From: Pseudaeromonas sp963677375
GTDB taxonomy: Bacteria > Pseudomonadota > Gammaproteobacteria > Enterobacterales > Aeromonadaceae
Assembly (NCBI GenBank): GCA_963677375.2
Contig: CAXXIF010000021.1
Coordinates: forward strand, 98,645-162,644
Length of the DNA: 64,000 nt
Reading direction: 5' to 3'
A program made the position numbers and the translations under genes. Below the pieces are notes generated by a model. The model did not search any database. It had not been told where the DNA came from and saw only the letters and a program-made list of their open reading frames with translations. Numbering within the stretch: position 1 is the first letter of the stretch; each line of letters opens with the position of its first letter. Below, piece after piece: positions 18,123 through 26,960 of the stretch.

Positions 18123-19229
18123 CTATGCCCCCTTCTTGCCTGCAGGGGCTGGCCCGGCCTTGATGGCTGGCGCCTGGACTGCGGGAACCTGGGATGCAGG
18201 TTGTGCTTTGGTTTTGGCCTGTGTCTGCTCGGCAGCCGCAGGAGACGTCCCGGGTGATGGTTGGACATCGGCTGCCCCGTCGGTTTTCTCATCCGTCATT
18301 TGCGGTTCACTGCCGGTGTAGATATCCCCACCAACTTCCTGACCACGCGTCTCATAGTTTGGCAAGAAACGGGACATAGAGATGATGACGCGACGATTTT
18401 GCGAGCGTCCAACCTCGGTCTCATTGCTGGCGATGTGCTGCTTCTCGCCATGCCCATCCACTTCGATACGAGCCGGATCTATCCCCAAGTTGGCGAAATA
18501 GCCCTTGATGGTTTTGGCACGCTTCTCGGAGAGTTTCAGGTTCGGCCAGCGTCCACCATAGCTGTCGGTATAGGCATTGATGACCAGCATATCGATGCTG
18601 GGGTCTGCCTTGAGATATTCACCAATCATCTCCAGCCGACGTTGGGAATAGGGGGTCAGACGATCACTGTTTTTCTCGTAATTGAGTGCCGTAAAGGCAA
18701 TGTCTTCGAAGGTATAAGGCAGCAGGCTCTGCAAGCACATCTGGAATGACTGATAGCGGGCATAGAAGCCGACGGCAGAAAGGGAAACCTGAACCGATTG
18801 GCCTCTATGATACCAATCCCGAAACACAAACGCCGGGAAGTTCCCCTGCTCCAGTTCACCCACCATGGTCCAGGCCGTCTGCCCCTCGACCAGACCATCA
18901 AATTGCTTATAGAAGCGGATGGTTCCCAACCCGGTTTCAGCAACACCGGGACGCCAGCGCGGCGGCAAGGAGCGCAACGTCACCGTCTGGATGCGGGCAT
19001 TGGGGCGTAGGGGGCGCAGTTCAAAATCGAGATTGATCTGTTTACCGGCGCGGCTGACAAACGAGCCGCTGCCGTAGCCAGGAATAAAATGTTCGAGACG
19101 GCATTCCAGCGCACTGTCAGCCGTCAGACGCCAGCTGGACTGATCCAGACTCGCCCCATACTCCAGCACGGCAGACTGGCTAATGCCGGTCAGCAGACTT
19201 AATAAGCCAAACAGATACCTGTACTTCAC
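18123..19229 (-). CDS. motY: Sodium-type flagellar motor protein MotY
   Basis: T-ring protein of the Na+-driven polar flagellar motor that helps fix PomAB stators. 368 residues with a signal peptide (MKYRYLFGLLSLLTGISQSA), the MotY-N domain (VLEYGASLDQSSWRLTADSALECRL), and an OmpA-like peptidoglycan-binding domain (INAYTDSYGG...LSEKRAKTIKGYF...GHGEKQ...NRRVIISM). Vibrio MotY is about 293 residues. Here a 75-residue Pro/Ala/Gln/Lys-rich tail follows the OmpA domain. motY is close to rnt, as in Vibrio. Confidence 0.88.
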   Translation of the reverse strand: MKYRYLFGLLSLLTGISQSAVLEYGASLDQSSWRLTADSALECRLEHFIPGYGSGSFVSRAGKQINLDFELRPLRPNARIQTVTLRSLPPRWRPGVAETGLGTIRFYKQFDGLVEGQTAWTMVGELEQGNFPAFVFRDWYHRGQSVQVSLSAVGFYARYQSFQMCLQSLLPYTFEDIAFTALNYEKNSDRLTPYSQRRLEMIGEYLKADPSIDMLVINAYTDSYGGRWPNLKLSEKRAKTIKGYFANLGIDPARIEVDGHGEKQHIASNETEVGRSQNRRVIISMSRFLPNYETRGQEVGGDIYTGSEPQMTDEKTDGAADVQPSPGTSPAAAEQTQAKTKAQPASQVPAVQAPAIKAGPAPAGKKGA

Positions 19230-19424
19230 GGCCGTCTCCTCTTCCTGTTACCTCCCTCTATCGGCCTGAAAAGCCATTACTTTAGTGAAATTCATGAGAA
19301 GTCAGCCCATGTTGCAGGCATGGGCTTTCGAGGTCACTTCTGCCATAATACGCCGTCTTTATACCCAGATAAGACTCAGAAAAGCCCTTCATAAGAGAAT
19401 AACCCGCGGGAAAGGAGAAACCCC

Positions 19425-20690
19425 ATGCGCAAACGTATCATCCAGATCGAAGAGCGGCCCTCTTTGCTGGAATGTATCCCCTTGAGTTTTCAGCACCTGT
19501 TCGCCATGTTTGGCGCTTCCGTTCTGGTCCCCATGCTGTTTAAGGTGGATGTTGGCACAGTCCTGTTGTTCAACGGTATTGGCACCCTGATTTACCTGTT
19601 CCTCTGTCAGGGCAAGGTGCCTGCCTATCTGGGCTCCAGCTTTGCATTTCTCTCCCCGGTCTTTGCCGTCATGGCCAGCTACAACTATGAAACTGCACTG
19701 GGTGGCTTCATTGCCTCCGGTCTGCTGTTCATGGGGGTCGCCAGTCTGATCAAACTATTTGGTTATAAGTGGATCAACGTCGTCTTCCCGCCTGCAGCCA
19801 TGGGCGCTATCGTCGCCATCATAGGTCTGGAACTAGCCCCGATCGCCGCGGGCATGGCGGGTTTAACGGCCGAGACCATGGACCCCAAAGTGGTGGGAGT
19901 CGCCATGCTGACCTTTGGCGTGGTGGTTTTTGGCTCTGTGCTGTTCCGTGGCTTTCTGGCCGTTATCCCGATCCTGATCGCCATCATCGTCGGCTATGCG
20001 GCCGCTTGGTTGTTGGGGCTGGTTGATTTTAGCAATGTAGCCCAAGCGTCCTTGTTCCAGGTACCCACCTTTTATACCCCGACTTTTGAGTTGACCGCGA
20101 TCATCACCATTCTGCCTGCGGCCTTCGTCGTCATCGCCGAACATATTGGTCATTTCATCGTGACCGAAAAGATTGTCGATCGGCCACTGCGTCAAGATCC
20201 GGGGATGCACCGCTCCCTGATGGGCGATGGTATCTCTACCACACTGTCCGGCTTCTTCGGTTCGGTACCGACCACCACCTATGGTGAAAACATCGGCGTC
20301 ATGGCCATCACCCGAGTTTACAGTGTGTGGGTCATTGGCGGCGCCGCCATTCTCTCCATCTTGTTAGCCTTCCTCGGTCAATTCACCGCCCTCATCCGCA
20401 CCATTCCGGTCCCCGTGATGGGGGGCGTCTCCTTGCTGTTGTTCGGAGTCATAGCCGCATCCGGTATCCGTATGCTGGTTGAATCCAAGGTCGATTACAG
20501 CAAGCCGAAGAATTTGATCCTGACCTCTATCGTGTTAGTCGTCGGCCTGTCCGGCGCCCACCTGGATATTGGCACTGTCAGTCTCAAAGGGATGGCGCTG
20601 GCTACCCTGCTCTCTATTGCCGTCAGCCTGCTGTTTGGTCTGTTCGAGCGCCTCGGCTGGATGAGCACCTACGACATCATGGAGCCTTAA
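19425..20690 (+). CDS. uraA: Uracil permease (NCS2 family)
   Basis: Proton-coupled uracil importer, 421 residues with about 14 transmembrane segments, starting MRKRIIQIEERPSLLECIPLSFQHLFAMFG. NCS2 hallmarks include FAFLSPVFA and the conserved Glu in VIAEHIGHF and Glu/Asn in TYGENIGVM. GGAAAGGAG precedes the ATG. The 195-bp leader contains a hairpin (AGCCCATG/CATGGGCT nested in AGAAGT/ACTTCT) without a downstream T run. A role in pyrimidine control is possible but not shown. Confidence 0.94.
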   Translation: MRKRIIQIEERPSLLECIPLSFQHLFAMFGASVLVPMLFKVDVGTVLLFNGIGTLIYLFLCQGKVPAYLGSSFAFLSPVFAVMASYNYETALGGFIASGLLFMGVASLIKLFGYKWINVVFPPAAMGAIVAIIGLELAPIAAGMAGLTAETMDPKVVGVAMLTFGVVVFGSVLFRGFLAVIPILIAIIVGYAAAWLLGLVDFSNVAQASLFQVPTFYTPTFELTAIITILPAAFVVIAEHIGHFIVTEKIVDRPLRQDPGMHRSLMGDGISTTLSGFFGSVPTTTYGENIGVMAITRVYSVWVIGGAAILSILLAFLGQFTALIRTIPVPVMGGVSLLLFGVIAASGIRMLVESKVDYSKPKNLILTSIVLVVGLSGAHLDIGTVSLKGMALATLLSIAVSLLFGLFERLGWMSTYDIMEP

Positions 20691-20735
20691 CGGGCTCCGT
20701 TTCTTCACACCCTGTTCTAGTGGTCGAGTTTCTGG

Positions 20736-21377
20736 ATGAGTGAGAAAACCCCGTTGCACCCGTTAAAAACACGTTTCCGTGGCTATTTCCCGGTCGTTAT
20801 CGATGTCGAAACCGCAGGTTTCAATGCCAAGGGGGATGCTCTGCTGGAGATCGCGGCCTGCACCCTGACCATGGATGACGATGGCTGGATGCACATCGAT
20901 GAGACGTTCCATTTCCATGTTGAACCCTTTGAGGGGGCCAACATCGAAAAAGCAGCCATCGAGTTCAACGGCATAGACCCGTTCAATCCGTTACGGGGTG
21001 CCGTATCGGAGAAAGAGGCTCTGGGTGCCATCTTCAAGGGGCTGCGTAAAGGGCTCAAAGAAACGGACTGCCACCGAGCCATCGTTGTGGCGCACAATGC
21101 GGCATTCGATCATGGCTTTTTGATGGTTGCCGCCGAACGTGCTGGGCTCAAGCGCAACCCGTTTCACCCTTTTGCCACCTTTGATACCGCGACCCTGGCC
21201 GGACTGGCATTGGGTCAAACCGTGCTAGCCAAGGCCTGTATGGCGGCTGGTATTGCGTTCAATAATAAGGAGGCCCATTCAGCCTTGTATGACACTCAGC
21301 GAACCGCCGAGCTATTTTGCTATATTGTCAATCGCTGGAAATCGCTGGGCGGCTGGCCTCCCGCCAGTGAAGACTAG
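20736..21377 (+). CDS. rnt: Ribonuclease T
   Basis: DEDDh 3'-5' exoribonuclease that trims tRNA 3' ends and matures 5S/23S rRNA. 213 residues. Catalytic Asp/Glu are in VVIDVETAGFN, the second Asp is in HNAAFDHGFL, and the last His and Asp are in EAHSALYDTQRTAELF. The length matches the family (215). It has its own downstream terminator. grxD lies further on, an order shared with many gammaproteobacteria. Confidence 0.97.
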   Translation: MSEKTPLHPLKTRFRGYFPVVIDVETAGFNAKGDALLEIAACTLTMDDDGWMHIDETFHFHVEPFEGANIEKAAIEFNGIDPFNPLRGAVSEKEALGAIFKGLRKGLKETDCHRAIVVAHNAAFDHGFLMVAAERAGLKRNPFHPFATFDTATLAGLALGQTVLAKACMAAGIAFNNKEAHSALYDTQRTAELFCYIVNRWKSLGGWPPASED

Positions 21378-21385
21378 AGCCACTC

Positions 21386-21415
21386 ACAGCCCCATCTCTC
21401 GGGGCTGTTTTTTTT
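21386..21415 (+). terminator. Terminator of rnt
   Basis: ACAGCCCC/GGGGCTGT stem followed by eight T, 9 bp after the rnt stop. Confidence 0.93.
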
Positions 21416-21588
21416 AGTATCGATCCCGATATCCAGTCTCGGATACTCCGGGTTCGGGGGACTCCGAGCATCGGTACGGAACAGCGGGATCGACTGCAAA
21501 TTAGCGTCACAATTCGAACTTCCCCTCGACATTTACCGCTTTATACGCAAAATACCCCCCTCTTGTCGCCGGCAACCAGAGAGATTGA

Positions 21589-22911
21589 ATGATGAACCCG
21601 GTCGTGATTGCTGTACTTTTAATGCTGCTATTGAGCCTGCTGCGAATCAACGTGGTGGTGTCGTTGGCGGTCAGCGCCATTGTCGGTGGCTTGGTCGGCG
21701 GCTTGTCGCTGATGGATACCCTCAAGGCGTTCACGGATGGGCTCGGTGGCGGGGCAACCATAGCCCTCTCCTATGCCATGCTCGGCGCCTTTGCCGTTGC
21801 CATCTCCCGTTCCGGGATCACCGATCTACTGGCCCATAAGGTCATTGCCCAACTCGGCAAACAGGCCACGCCTGGCCATCTGGTCTGGGTCAAGAGTCTG
21901 CTGTTGGGTGCCTTGCTCGCGGTCAGCATCGCTTCCCAGAACCTGATCCCGGTCCACATCGCCTTCATTCCGATCCTGGTTCCACCCCTGTTGCACGTCA
22001 TGGCCCAGATGCGACTGGATCGCCGCCTGGTAGCCTGCGTCATCACCTTTGGTCTGACCGCAACCTACATGCTGTTACCGGTCGGTTTTGGCGGCATTTT
22101 CCTCAATGACATACTGGCGCAAAATCTGATCCGCAGCGGCGTCGCCGTCACGGGCCCCCAACTACCCTTGGCTATGGCGATCCCGGTATCGGGTATGGTG
22201 CTGGGTCTGATCTGTGCCTTCTTCAGCTATCGCAAACCCCGCGATTATGCGCTGGAGCCCATTCTGGCCATAGAGCCGGAAACCGTGGTGTTTACCCCAC
22301 AACATTTGTGGGTTGCTCTGGTTGCCATCCTGGCGGCTCTGGGGTTACAGCTCTATACCGATTCCATCATTGTGGGAGCTCTGGTCGGTTTTCTGATCTT
22401 TACCCTGGGCGGTGTCATCAAGTTCCATGAGAGTCAGGATGCCTTTACCCAAGGGGTAAAGATGATGTCGCTGATTGGTTTCATCATGATCAGCGCCTCG
22501 GGTTTTTCGGCCGTTATGACGGCCACCCATGGCGTTGATGGCCTGGTTCAGACCGTCGGCAGCCTGCTCGGACAGCACAAGGGGCTGGCCTCTTTTGCCA
22601 TGCTGCTGGTCGGCCTGCTGGTTACCATGGGTATTGGCTCCTCTTTCTCGACAGTTCCGATCATTGCCGCCATCTATGTGCCCTTGTGTCTGCATCTTGG
22701 CTTTTCGCCGCTTGCCACCATTGCCATCATAGGGACTGCGGGGGCCCTGGGCGATGCAGGCTCCCCGGCTTCCGATTCCACTCTGGGACCCACCTCCGGC
22801 CTGAATGCCGATGGTCAGCATGATCATATCTGGGACAGCGTGGTACCCACCTTCATTCACTACAACATACCGCTACTGGCATTCGGCTGGATCGCCAGTA
22901 TGGTGCTGTAA
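21589..22911 (+). CDS. Na+/H+ antiporter family protein (NhaC/YuiF-like)
   Basis: 440-residue inner-membrane transporter with about 11-12 hydrophobic segments, starting MMNPVVIAVLLMLLLSLLRINVVVSL. The conserved regions SQNLIPVHIAFIPILVPPLL, GIGSSFSTVPIIAAIYVP and GDAGSPASDSTLGPTSGLNADGQHDH are typical of the Na+/H+ antiporter family (ion transporter superfamily) proteins. AGAGAG precedes tandem ATGs (21589, 21592). The substrate is family-level only; a C4 organic anion or amino acid is not excluded. Confidence 0.8.
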   Translation: MMNPVVIAVLLMLLLSLLRINVVVSLAVSAIVGGLVGGLSLMDTLKAFTDGLGGGATIALSYAMLGAFAVAISRSGITDLLAHKVIAQLGKQATPGHLVWVKSLLLGALLAVSIASQNLIPVHIAFIPILVPPLLHVMAQMRLDRRLVACVITFGLTATYMLLPVGFGGIFLNDILAQNLIRSGVAVTGPQLPLAMAIPVSGMVLGLICAFFSYRKPRDYALEPILAIEPETVVFTPQHLWVALVAILAALGLQLYTDSIIVGALVGFLIFTLGGVIKFHESQDAFTQGVKMMSLIGFIMISASGFSAVMTATHGVDGLVQTVGSLLGQHKGLASFAMLLVGLLVTMGIGSSFSTVPIIAAIYVPLCLHLGFSPLATIAIIGTAGALGDAGSPASDSTLGPTSGLNADGQHDHIWDSVVPTFIHYNIPLLAFGWIASMVL

Positions 22912-22933
22912 TCCACACCAGACGTCCCATACG

Positions 22934-22967
22934 ACAAGGGCCATCAATATGATGGCCCTTGTTATTT
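22934..22967 (+). terminator. Terminator of the antiporter gene
   Basis: ACAAGGGCCATC/GATGGCCCTTGT 12-bp stem with an AATAT loop, followed by a T-rich stretch. It lies between convergent genes and could also serve grxD. Confidence 0.85.
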
Positions 22968-22984
22968 GACAATCTAGCCGCCGA

Positions 22985-23320
22985 TTATTCAGCAGCTGGC
23001 TGATGACGCGCAGCCACTTCTTTGATCAGCGGTTGCAGTTCACCCTGTTGATACATCTCCAGAATGATGTCACAACCACCAATCAGCTCGCCCTCGATCC
23101 AGAGTTGGGGAAAGGTCGGCCAGTTCGCATATTTGGGTAGTTCGGCACGGATATCCGGATTCTGCAGAATATCGACATAGGCAAAGGGAGCACCACAGGC
23201 CATCAGGGCCTGGGAAGCCTGAGACGAGAAACCGCAACTGGGCAGCTTGGGAGACCCCTTCATATAGAGCAGGATCGGGTTTTCGGTGATTTGTTGTTTG
23301 ATCTTTTCGATAGTTTCCAT
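22985..23320 (-). CDS. grxD: Monothiol glutaredoxin Grx4
   Basis: CGFS-type monothiol glutaredoxin that binds and delivers [2Fe-2S] clusters, often with BolA. 111 residues. The active-site motif is LPSCGFSSQASQAL and the glutathione-binding WPTFPQLWIEGELIGGCDII follows. E. coli GrxD is 115. It is convergent with the antiporter gene and divergent from sodB. Confidence 0.96.
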   Translation of the reverse strand: METIEKIKQQITENPILLYMKGSPKLPSCGFSSQASQALMACGAPFAYVDILQNPDIRAELPKYANWPTFPQLWIEGELIGGCDIILEMYQQGELQPLIKEVAARHQPAAE

Positions 23321-23619
23321 GGTGGCCTCTAGGCTATGTCGTTGCGGCTATTCTAACGTATAACGTCGCGCTAACAATCCCATAAACCATAAGGGTATTG
23401 GTCAACTCCTCACCAGATGATCTCGTACCCCGAGCCACTACATGTAATGGCCCGGTAAGCAGTTTGTTAACAACTTCCGGTGCAAATGTGGCGTTAGTTG
23501 TGGCTTTCATCCCGAAAAGTTTGCTATAAATCAATTCTGCAACGGGGTGTAGTCCCCATATCAGTCCTTATTTTGCAATTCGGCCCGGCTCAGGGCCATT
23601 TATCATGGAGAGTTTACTC

Positions 23620-24201
23620 ATGGCTTTTGAACTTCCTGCCCTGCCCTACGAAAAGAATGCCCTCGAGCCCCATTTCTCTCAAGAAACGCTGGAGTTTCAC
23701 TACGGCAAACACCACAACACCTATGTGGTTAACCTGAACAATCTGGTGCCAGGCACTGAATTTGAAGGCAAGACGCTGGAGCAGATCATCCTGACCTCCA
23801 ACGGTGGTATCTTCAACAACGCCGCTCAAATCTGGAACCACACCTTCTTCTGGCATAGCTTGGCCCCGAATGCCGCTGGCGCTCCGACCGGTGCCTTGGC
23901 TGCCGCGATTGACGCAGCCTTTGGCTCGTTTGAGCAATTCAAGGAAGCATTCACCAAATCAGCGGTCACCAACTTTGGCTCAGGTTGGACTTGGCTGGTG
24001 AAGAAGGCTGACGGTACTCTGGCGATCGTCAACACCTCCAATGCTGGCTGCCCGCTGACAGACGGCGTAACCCCGCTGTTGACCGTCGATGTCTGGGAAC
24101 ACGCTTACTACATTGATTATCGCAACCTGCGTCCCAAGTACCTCGAAGCCTTCTGGGCTCTGGCCAACTGGGATTTTGCGGCCAAGAACTTCGCCGGTTA
24201 A
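23620..24201 (+). CDS. sodB: Iron superoxide dismutase
   Basis: Cytoplasmic dismutation of superoxide to peroxide and oxygen. 193 residues from ATG 23620, starting MAFELPALPYEKNALEPHFS as in E. coli SodB. Metal ligands are His in ETLEFHYGKHH, His in WNHTFFWHS, and Asp and His in VDVWEHAYYIDY. The Gln in NNAAQIWNH and overall similarity favour Fe over Mn. The frame is open five codons earlier, but the GGAGAG site fits 23620. The 299-bp upstream gap shows a TATAAAT-like -10 near 23525 and no other clear element. Confidence 0.96.
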   Translation: MAFELPALPYEKNALEPHFSQETLEFHYGKHHNTYVVNLNNLVPGTEFEGKTLEQIILTSNGGIFNNAAQIWNHTFFWHSLAPNAAGAPTGALAAAIDAAFGSFEQFKEAFTKSAVTNFGSGWTWLVKKADGTLAIVNTSNAGCPLTDGVTPLLTVDVWEHAYYIDYRNLRPKYLEAFWALANWDFAAKNFAG

Positions 24202-24220
24202 TCCCCGAGACGTTAAAAAT

Positions 24221-24251
24221 AAAACCCCGCCGAAGCGGGGTTTTGTTTTAT
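24221..24251 (+). terminator. Terminator of sodB
   Basis: AAAACCCCGC/GCGGGGTTTT stem with a CGAA tetraloop, then TTTTGTTTTA. sixA converges on it from the other side. Confidence 0.93.
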
Positions 24252-24255
24252 CCGG

Positions 24256-24735
24256 TTACGATTGACCAGGAATTATGTGTGCTACTTGTCTGGCACACCC
24301 GGCATGACATTGCTGCCAACAACTGATCTGCAGCTCCAATGTCAAGAGATTAGCCGTCCCCAGTGGCTCGGGTTTACAAGCACAAAGCAGGGTGGCCAAT
24401 TCATCCAGCCCAGGGCTGTGCGCAATCAACACCAACTGATCATCCTTGTCATCCTGTCCCTGCAACAGGGCCAGCAGCTTGTCACCGCTGCTCTCGTACA
24501 AGCGTTCATCGAGCTGCAACCCGGCCATCGGTAGCCCGGCTAAACGACGCAGCACATGAGCCGTGGCATAGGTCCGCACCGCCGGAGAGACCAACCACAA
24601 ACCGCCAGTGGGCACAGATTGACCCACCTCCAGCAACTGACGGTAACCATGAGGATTCAGTGGGCGCCAGCTATCCTCCAGATCGGCAATTTTCCAGCTC
24701 GATTTGGCGTGTCGGATCAGAGTGATCTGTTTCAT
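24256..24735 (-). CDS. sixA: Phosphohistidine phosphatase SixA
   Basis: Histidine-phosphatase superfamily protein of 159 residues. The catalytic RHG-type motif LIRHAKSSW is at the N-terminus, and the second His is in LIAHSPGLDELATLL. SixA removes phosphate from phosphohistidine in HPt domains (ArcB) and the nitrogen PTS. It is convergent with sodB and divergent from rimO. Confidence 0.9.
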   Translation of the reverse strand: MKQITLIRHAKSSWKIADLEDSWRPLNPHGYRQLLEVGQSVPTGGLWLVSPAVRTYATAHVLRRLAGLPMAGLQLDERLYESSGDKLLALLQGQDDKDDQLVLIAHSPGLDELATLLCACKPEPLGTANLLTLELQISCWQQCHAGCARQVAHIIPGQS

Positions 24736-24828
24736 GCTCAGCCTCTTCGCAGTTGTGACCTCTTTGTTATAAACTTAGCGCCCCTTAGCGGGACCCTATA
24801 ATCATTTTTAAAAAAGATCGGAGCAAGC

Positions 24829-26151
24829 ATGTCCAATCCGCGGATCGGTTTTGTCAGTCTGGGTTGCCCCAAGAACCTAGTTGACTCGGAGCGCATCCTG
24901 ACCCAGTTGCGTACTGAAGGTTATGATGTCGTCAATCGTTATGATGATGCCGAGCTAGTCGTTGTGAACACCTGCGGCTTCATCGACAGCGCCGTACAGG
25001 AATCATTGGAGGCCATTGGTGAGGCCCTCAACGAGAATGGTAAAGTGATCGTCACCGGGTGCCTCGGTGCCAAGGAAGATCAGATCCGGACCATTCACCC
25101 CAAGGTGCTGGAAATTACCGGCCCCCATGCTTACGAGCAGGTGCTGGAGCATGTACATACCTATGTGCCCAAGCCGAGTCACAATCCGTTCCAGAGCCTG
25201 GTTCCTGCTCATGGTGTCAAACTGACTCCCAAGCATTATGCCTACCTGAAAATTTCCGAAGGCTGTAACCATCGCTGTACCTTCTGCATCATCCCCTCAA
25301 TGCGGGGTGATCTGGAAAGCCGCCCCATCGGCGAGGTGCTGGCTGAAGCCAAACGTCTGAAAGATGCCGGGGTCAAAGAGCTGCTGGTGATCTCGCAAGA
25401 TACCTCGGCCTATGGCGTGGATGTCAAACACAGAACCGGCTTCTATGACGGTGCGCCAGTCAAGACCAGCATGAAGGCACTGTGTGAAGAGCTCGGAAAA
25501 ACTGGGGCTGTGGATCCGCCTGCATTATGTCTACCCATATCCAAATGTGGATGACGTGATCCCCTTGATGGCTCAGGGCAAGATCTTGCCCTATCTGGAT
25601 ATTCCACTGCAGCACGCCAGCCCCCGCATCCTCAAGCTGATGAAGCGACCGGGTGCCATCGAGCGGACGCTGGAGCGCATTCACTCCTGGCGCGCAATCT
25701 GCCCGGAGATCACCCTGCGTTCGACCTTCATTGTCGGCTTCCCCGGCGAGACCGAGGAAGATTTCCAGCTGCTGCTCGATTTTCTCGACAAGGCGGAGCT
25801 GGATCGCGTCGGTTGCTTCAAGTACAGCCCGGTGGATGGAGCAAAAGCCAATGAGTTGCCCCGATCCGGTGCCGGAAGAGGTCAAAGAAGAGCGTTTCGC
25901 TCGTTTCATGGAGCTCCAACAAACGCATCTCAACCCGCAAGCTGGCCGAGAAAATTGGCAAACAGATGTGGGTCCTGATTGATGAAGTCGACGACGAAGG
26001 TGCCATTGGCCGCACTCCGGGCGATGCCCCTGAGATTGATGGCGTCATCTATCTCAATGGTGAATCCGCACTCAAACCAGGTGATTTGGTGCGAGTCGTG
26101 ATTGAACATGCGGATGAATATGATCTCTGGGGAAGTCGTATCGAGGCATGA
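24829..26151 (+). pseudogene. rimO: Ribosomal protein S12 methylthiotransferase RimO, frame-disrupted (probably sequence error)
   Basis: Radical-SAM enzyme that beta-methylthiolates Asp of ribosomal protein S12. The three consecutive frames together give a complete RimO: N-terminal UPF0004 domain (IGFVSLGCPKNLVDSERI), radical-SAM CxxxCxxC (SEGCNHRCTFCIIP), and C-terminal TRAM domain (GRTPGDAPEIDGVIYLNG). Frame changes occur at an A5 run near 25497, a C4 run near 25859 and an A3 run near 25921. Each is repaired by removing one base. No other damage is seen, so a base-calling origin is likeliest. A genuine triple pseudogene is the alternative. Confidence 0.88.
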
Positions 26152-26181
26152 TCCCCTCGGACCACCGACGATGCACAGCTG

Positions 26182-26212
26182 CAACAGGAGCCTAGGCTCC
26201 TGTTGCTTTTTA
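26182..26212 (+). terminator. Terminator of rimO
   Basis: Perfect 24-bp palindrome with 12-bp arms (CAACAGGAGCCT and its complement, no loop bases), followed by CTTTTTAT. Confidence 0.85.
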
Positions 26213-26284
26213 TAGCCCGGACTTGTCTTTTACCGAGGTGCCGTAGGAGAATGGCCGGCCATTCACCCACCTGTTACCTGTTTC

Positions 26285-26960
26285 ATGAAGATACTGCTGG
26301 CTGAAGACGATCGCCTACTCAATCATCACCTGAAGTCTATCCTGCAGGATGAGGCTCATCAGGTTTACGCCGCTCACCAGGCCGAAGAGGCTCTGCACTT
26401 TGCCGAAGACTATCCCATCGATGTCGCCATCATCGATCTGGGATTACCTGACATCGAGGGTCTGACCCTGATCCGCCAACTCCGCGACAAAACAGATCCC
26501 GTTTCCGATCCTGATCCTCACCGCACGGGGCAACTGGCAGGATAAGGTGGCCGGTCTGGAAGCCGGTGCCGATGACTACATGGTGAAACCGTTCCAAAAA
26601 GAAGAGATGCTGGCCCGACTCAATGCTCTGGTGCGTCGCAGCGCGGGTTTCATCTCCCCACAGATCCAGGCTGGCCCCTACCGTCTCGATCTCTCTCGCA
26701 AAGAGTTGGCAGTGGCTGATGAAGCTGTGGTGTTGACCCATTTTGAATACACCATCCTGGAGTACATGATGCGCAATAGCGGTCAGGTAGTCTCCAAACA
26801 ACAGCTGATGGACCAGCTCTATGATGATGGTGAAGGTGATCCCAACACCTTGGAAGTTCTGGTCAGCCGTTTGCGTAAAAAACTGGACCCGGATGGTGAA
26901 CTGCAGCCCATCACGACCATTCGCCGCCAGGGCTATATCTTCAACCTGAGCTGCCAATGA
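26285..26960 (+). pseudogene. phoP: Response regulator PhoP, single frameshift (probably sequence error)
   Basis: OmpR/PhoB-family regulator; in enterics PhoP controls Mg2+, acid and cationic-peptide responses. The receiver begins MKILLAEDDRLLNHHLKSIL with the phospho-Asp in VAIIDLGLPDIEG. The C-terminal winged helix carries TTIRRQGYIFNL. Overall similarity is closest to PhoP (WQDKV, AGADDYMVKPF, VDLSRRELS-like segment). One +1 insertion in an A4 run near 26489 splits it; removing a base restores RDKQIPFPILILTAR. It overlaps phoQ by 4 bp. Confidence 0.85.

Noticed and set aside
19260..19424. Pyrimidine-responsive attenuator before uraA
   Set aside because: A hairpin exists but lacks a T run and no competing anti-terminator was evident.
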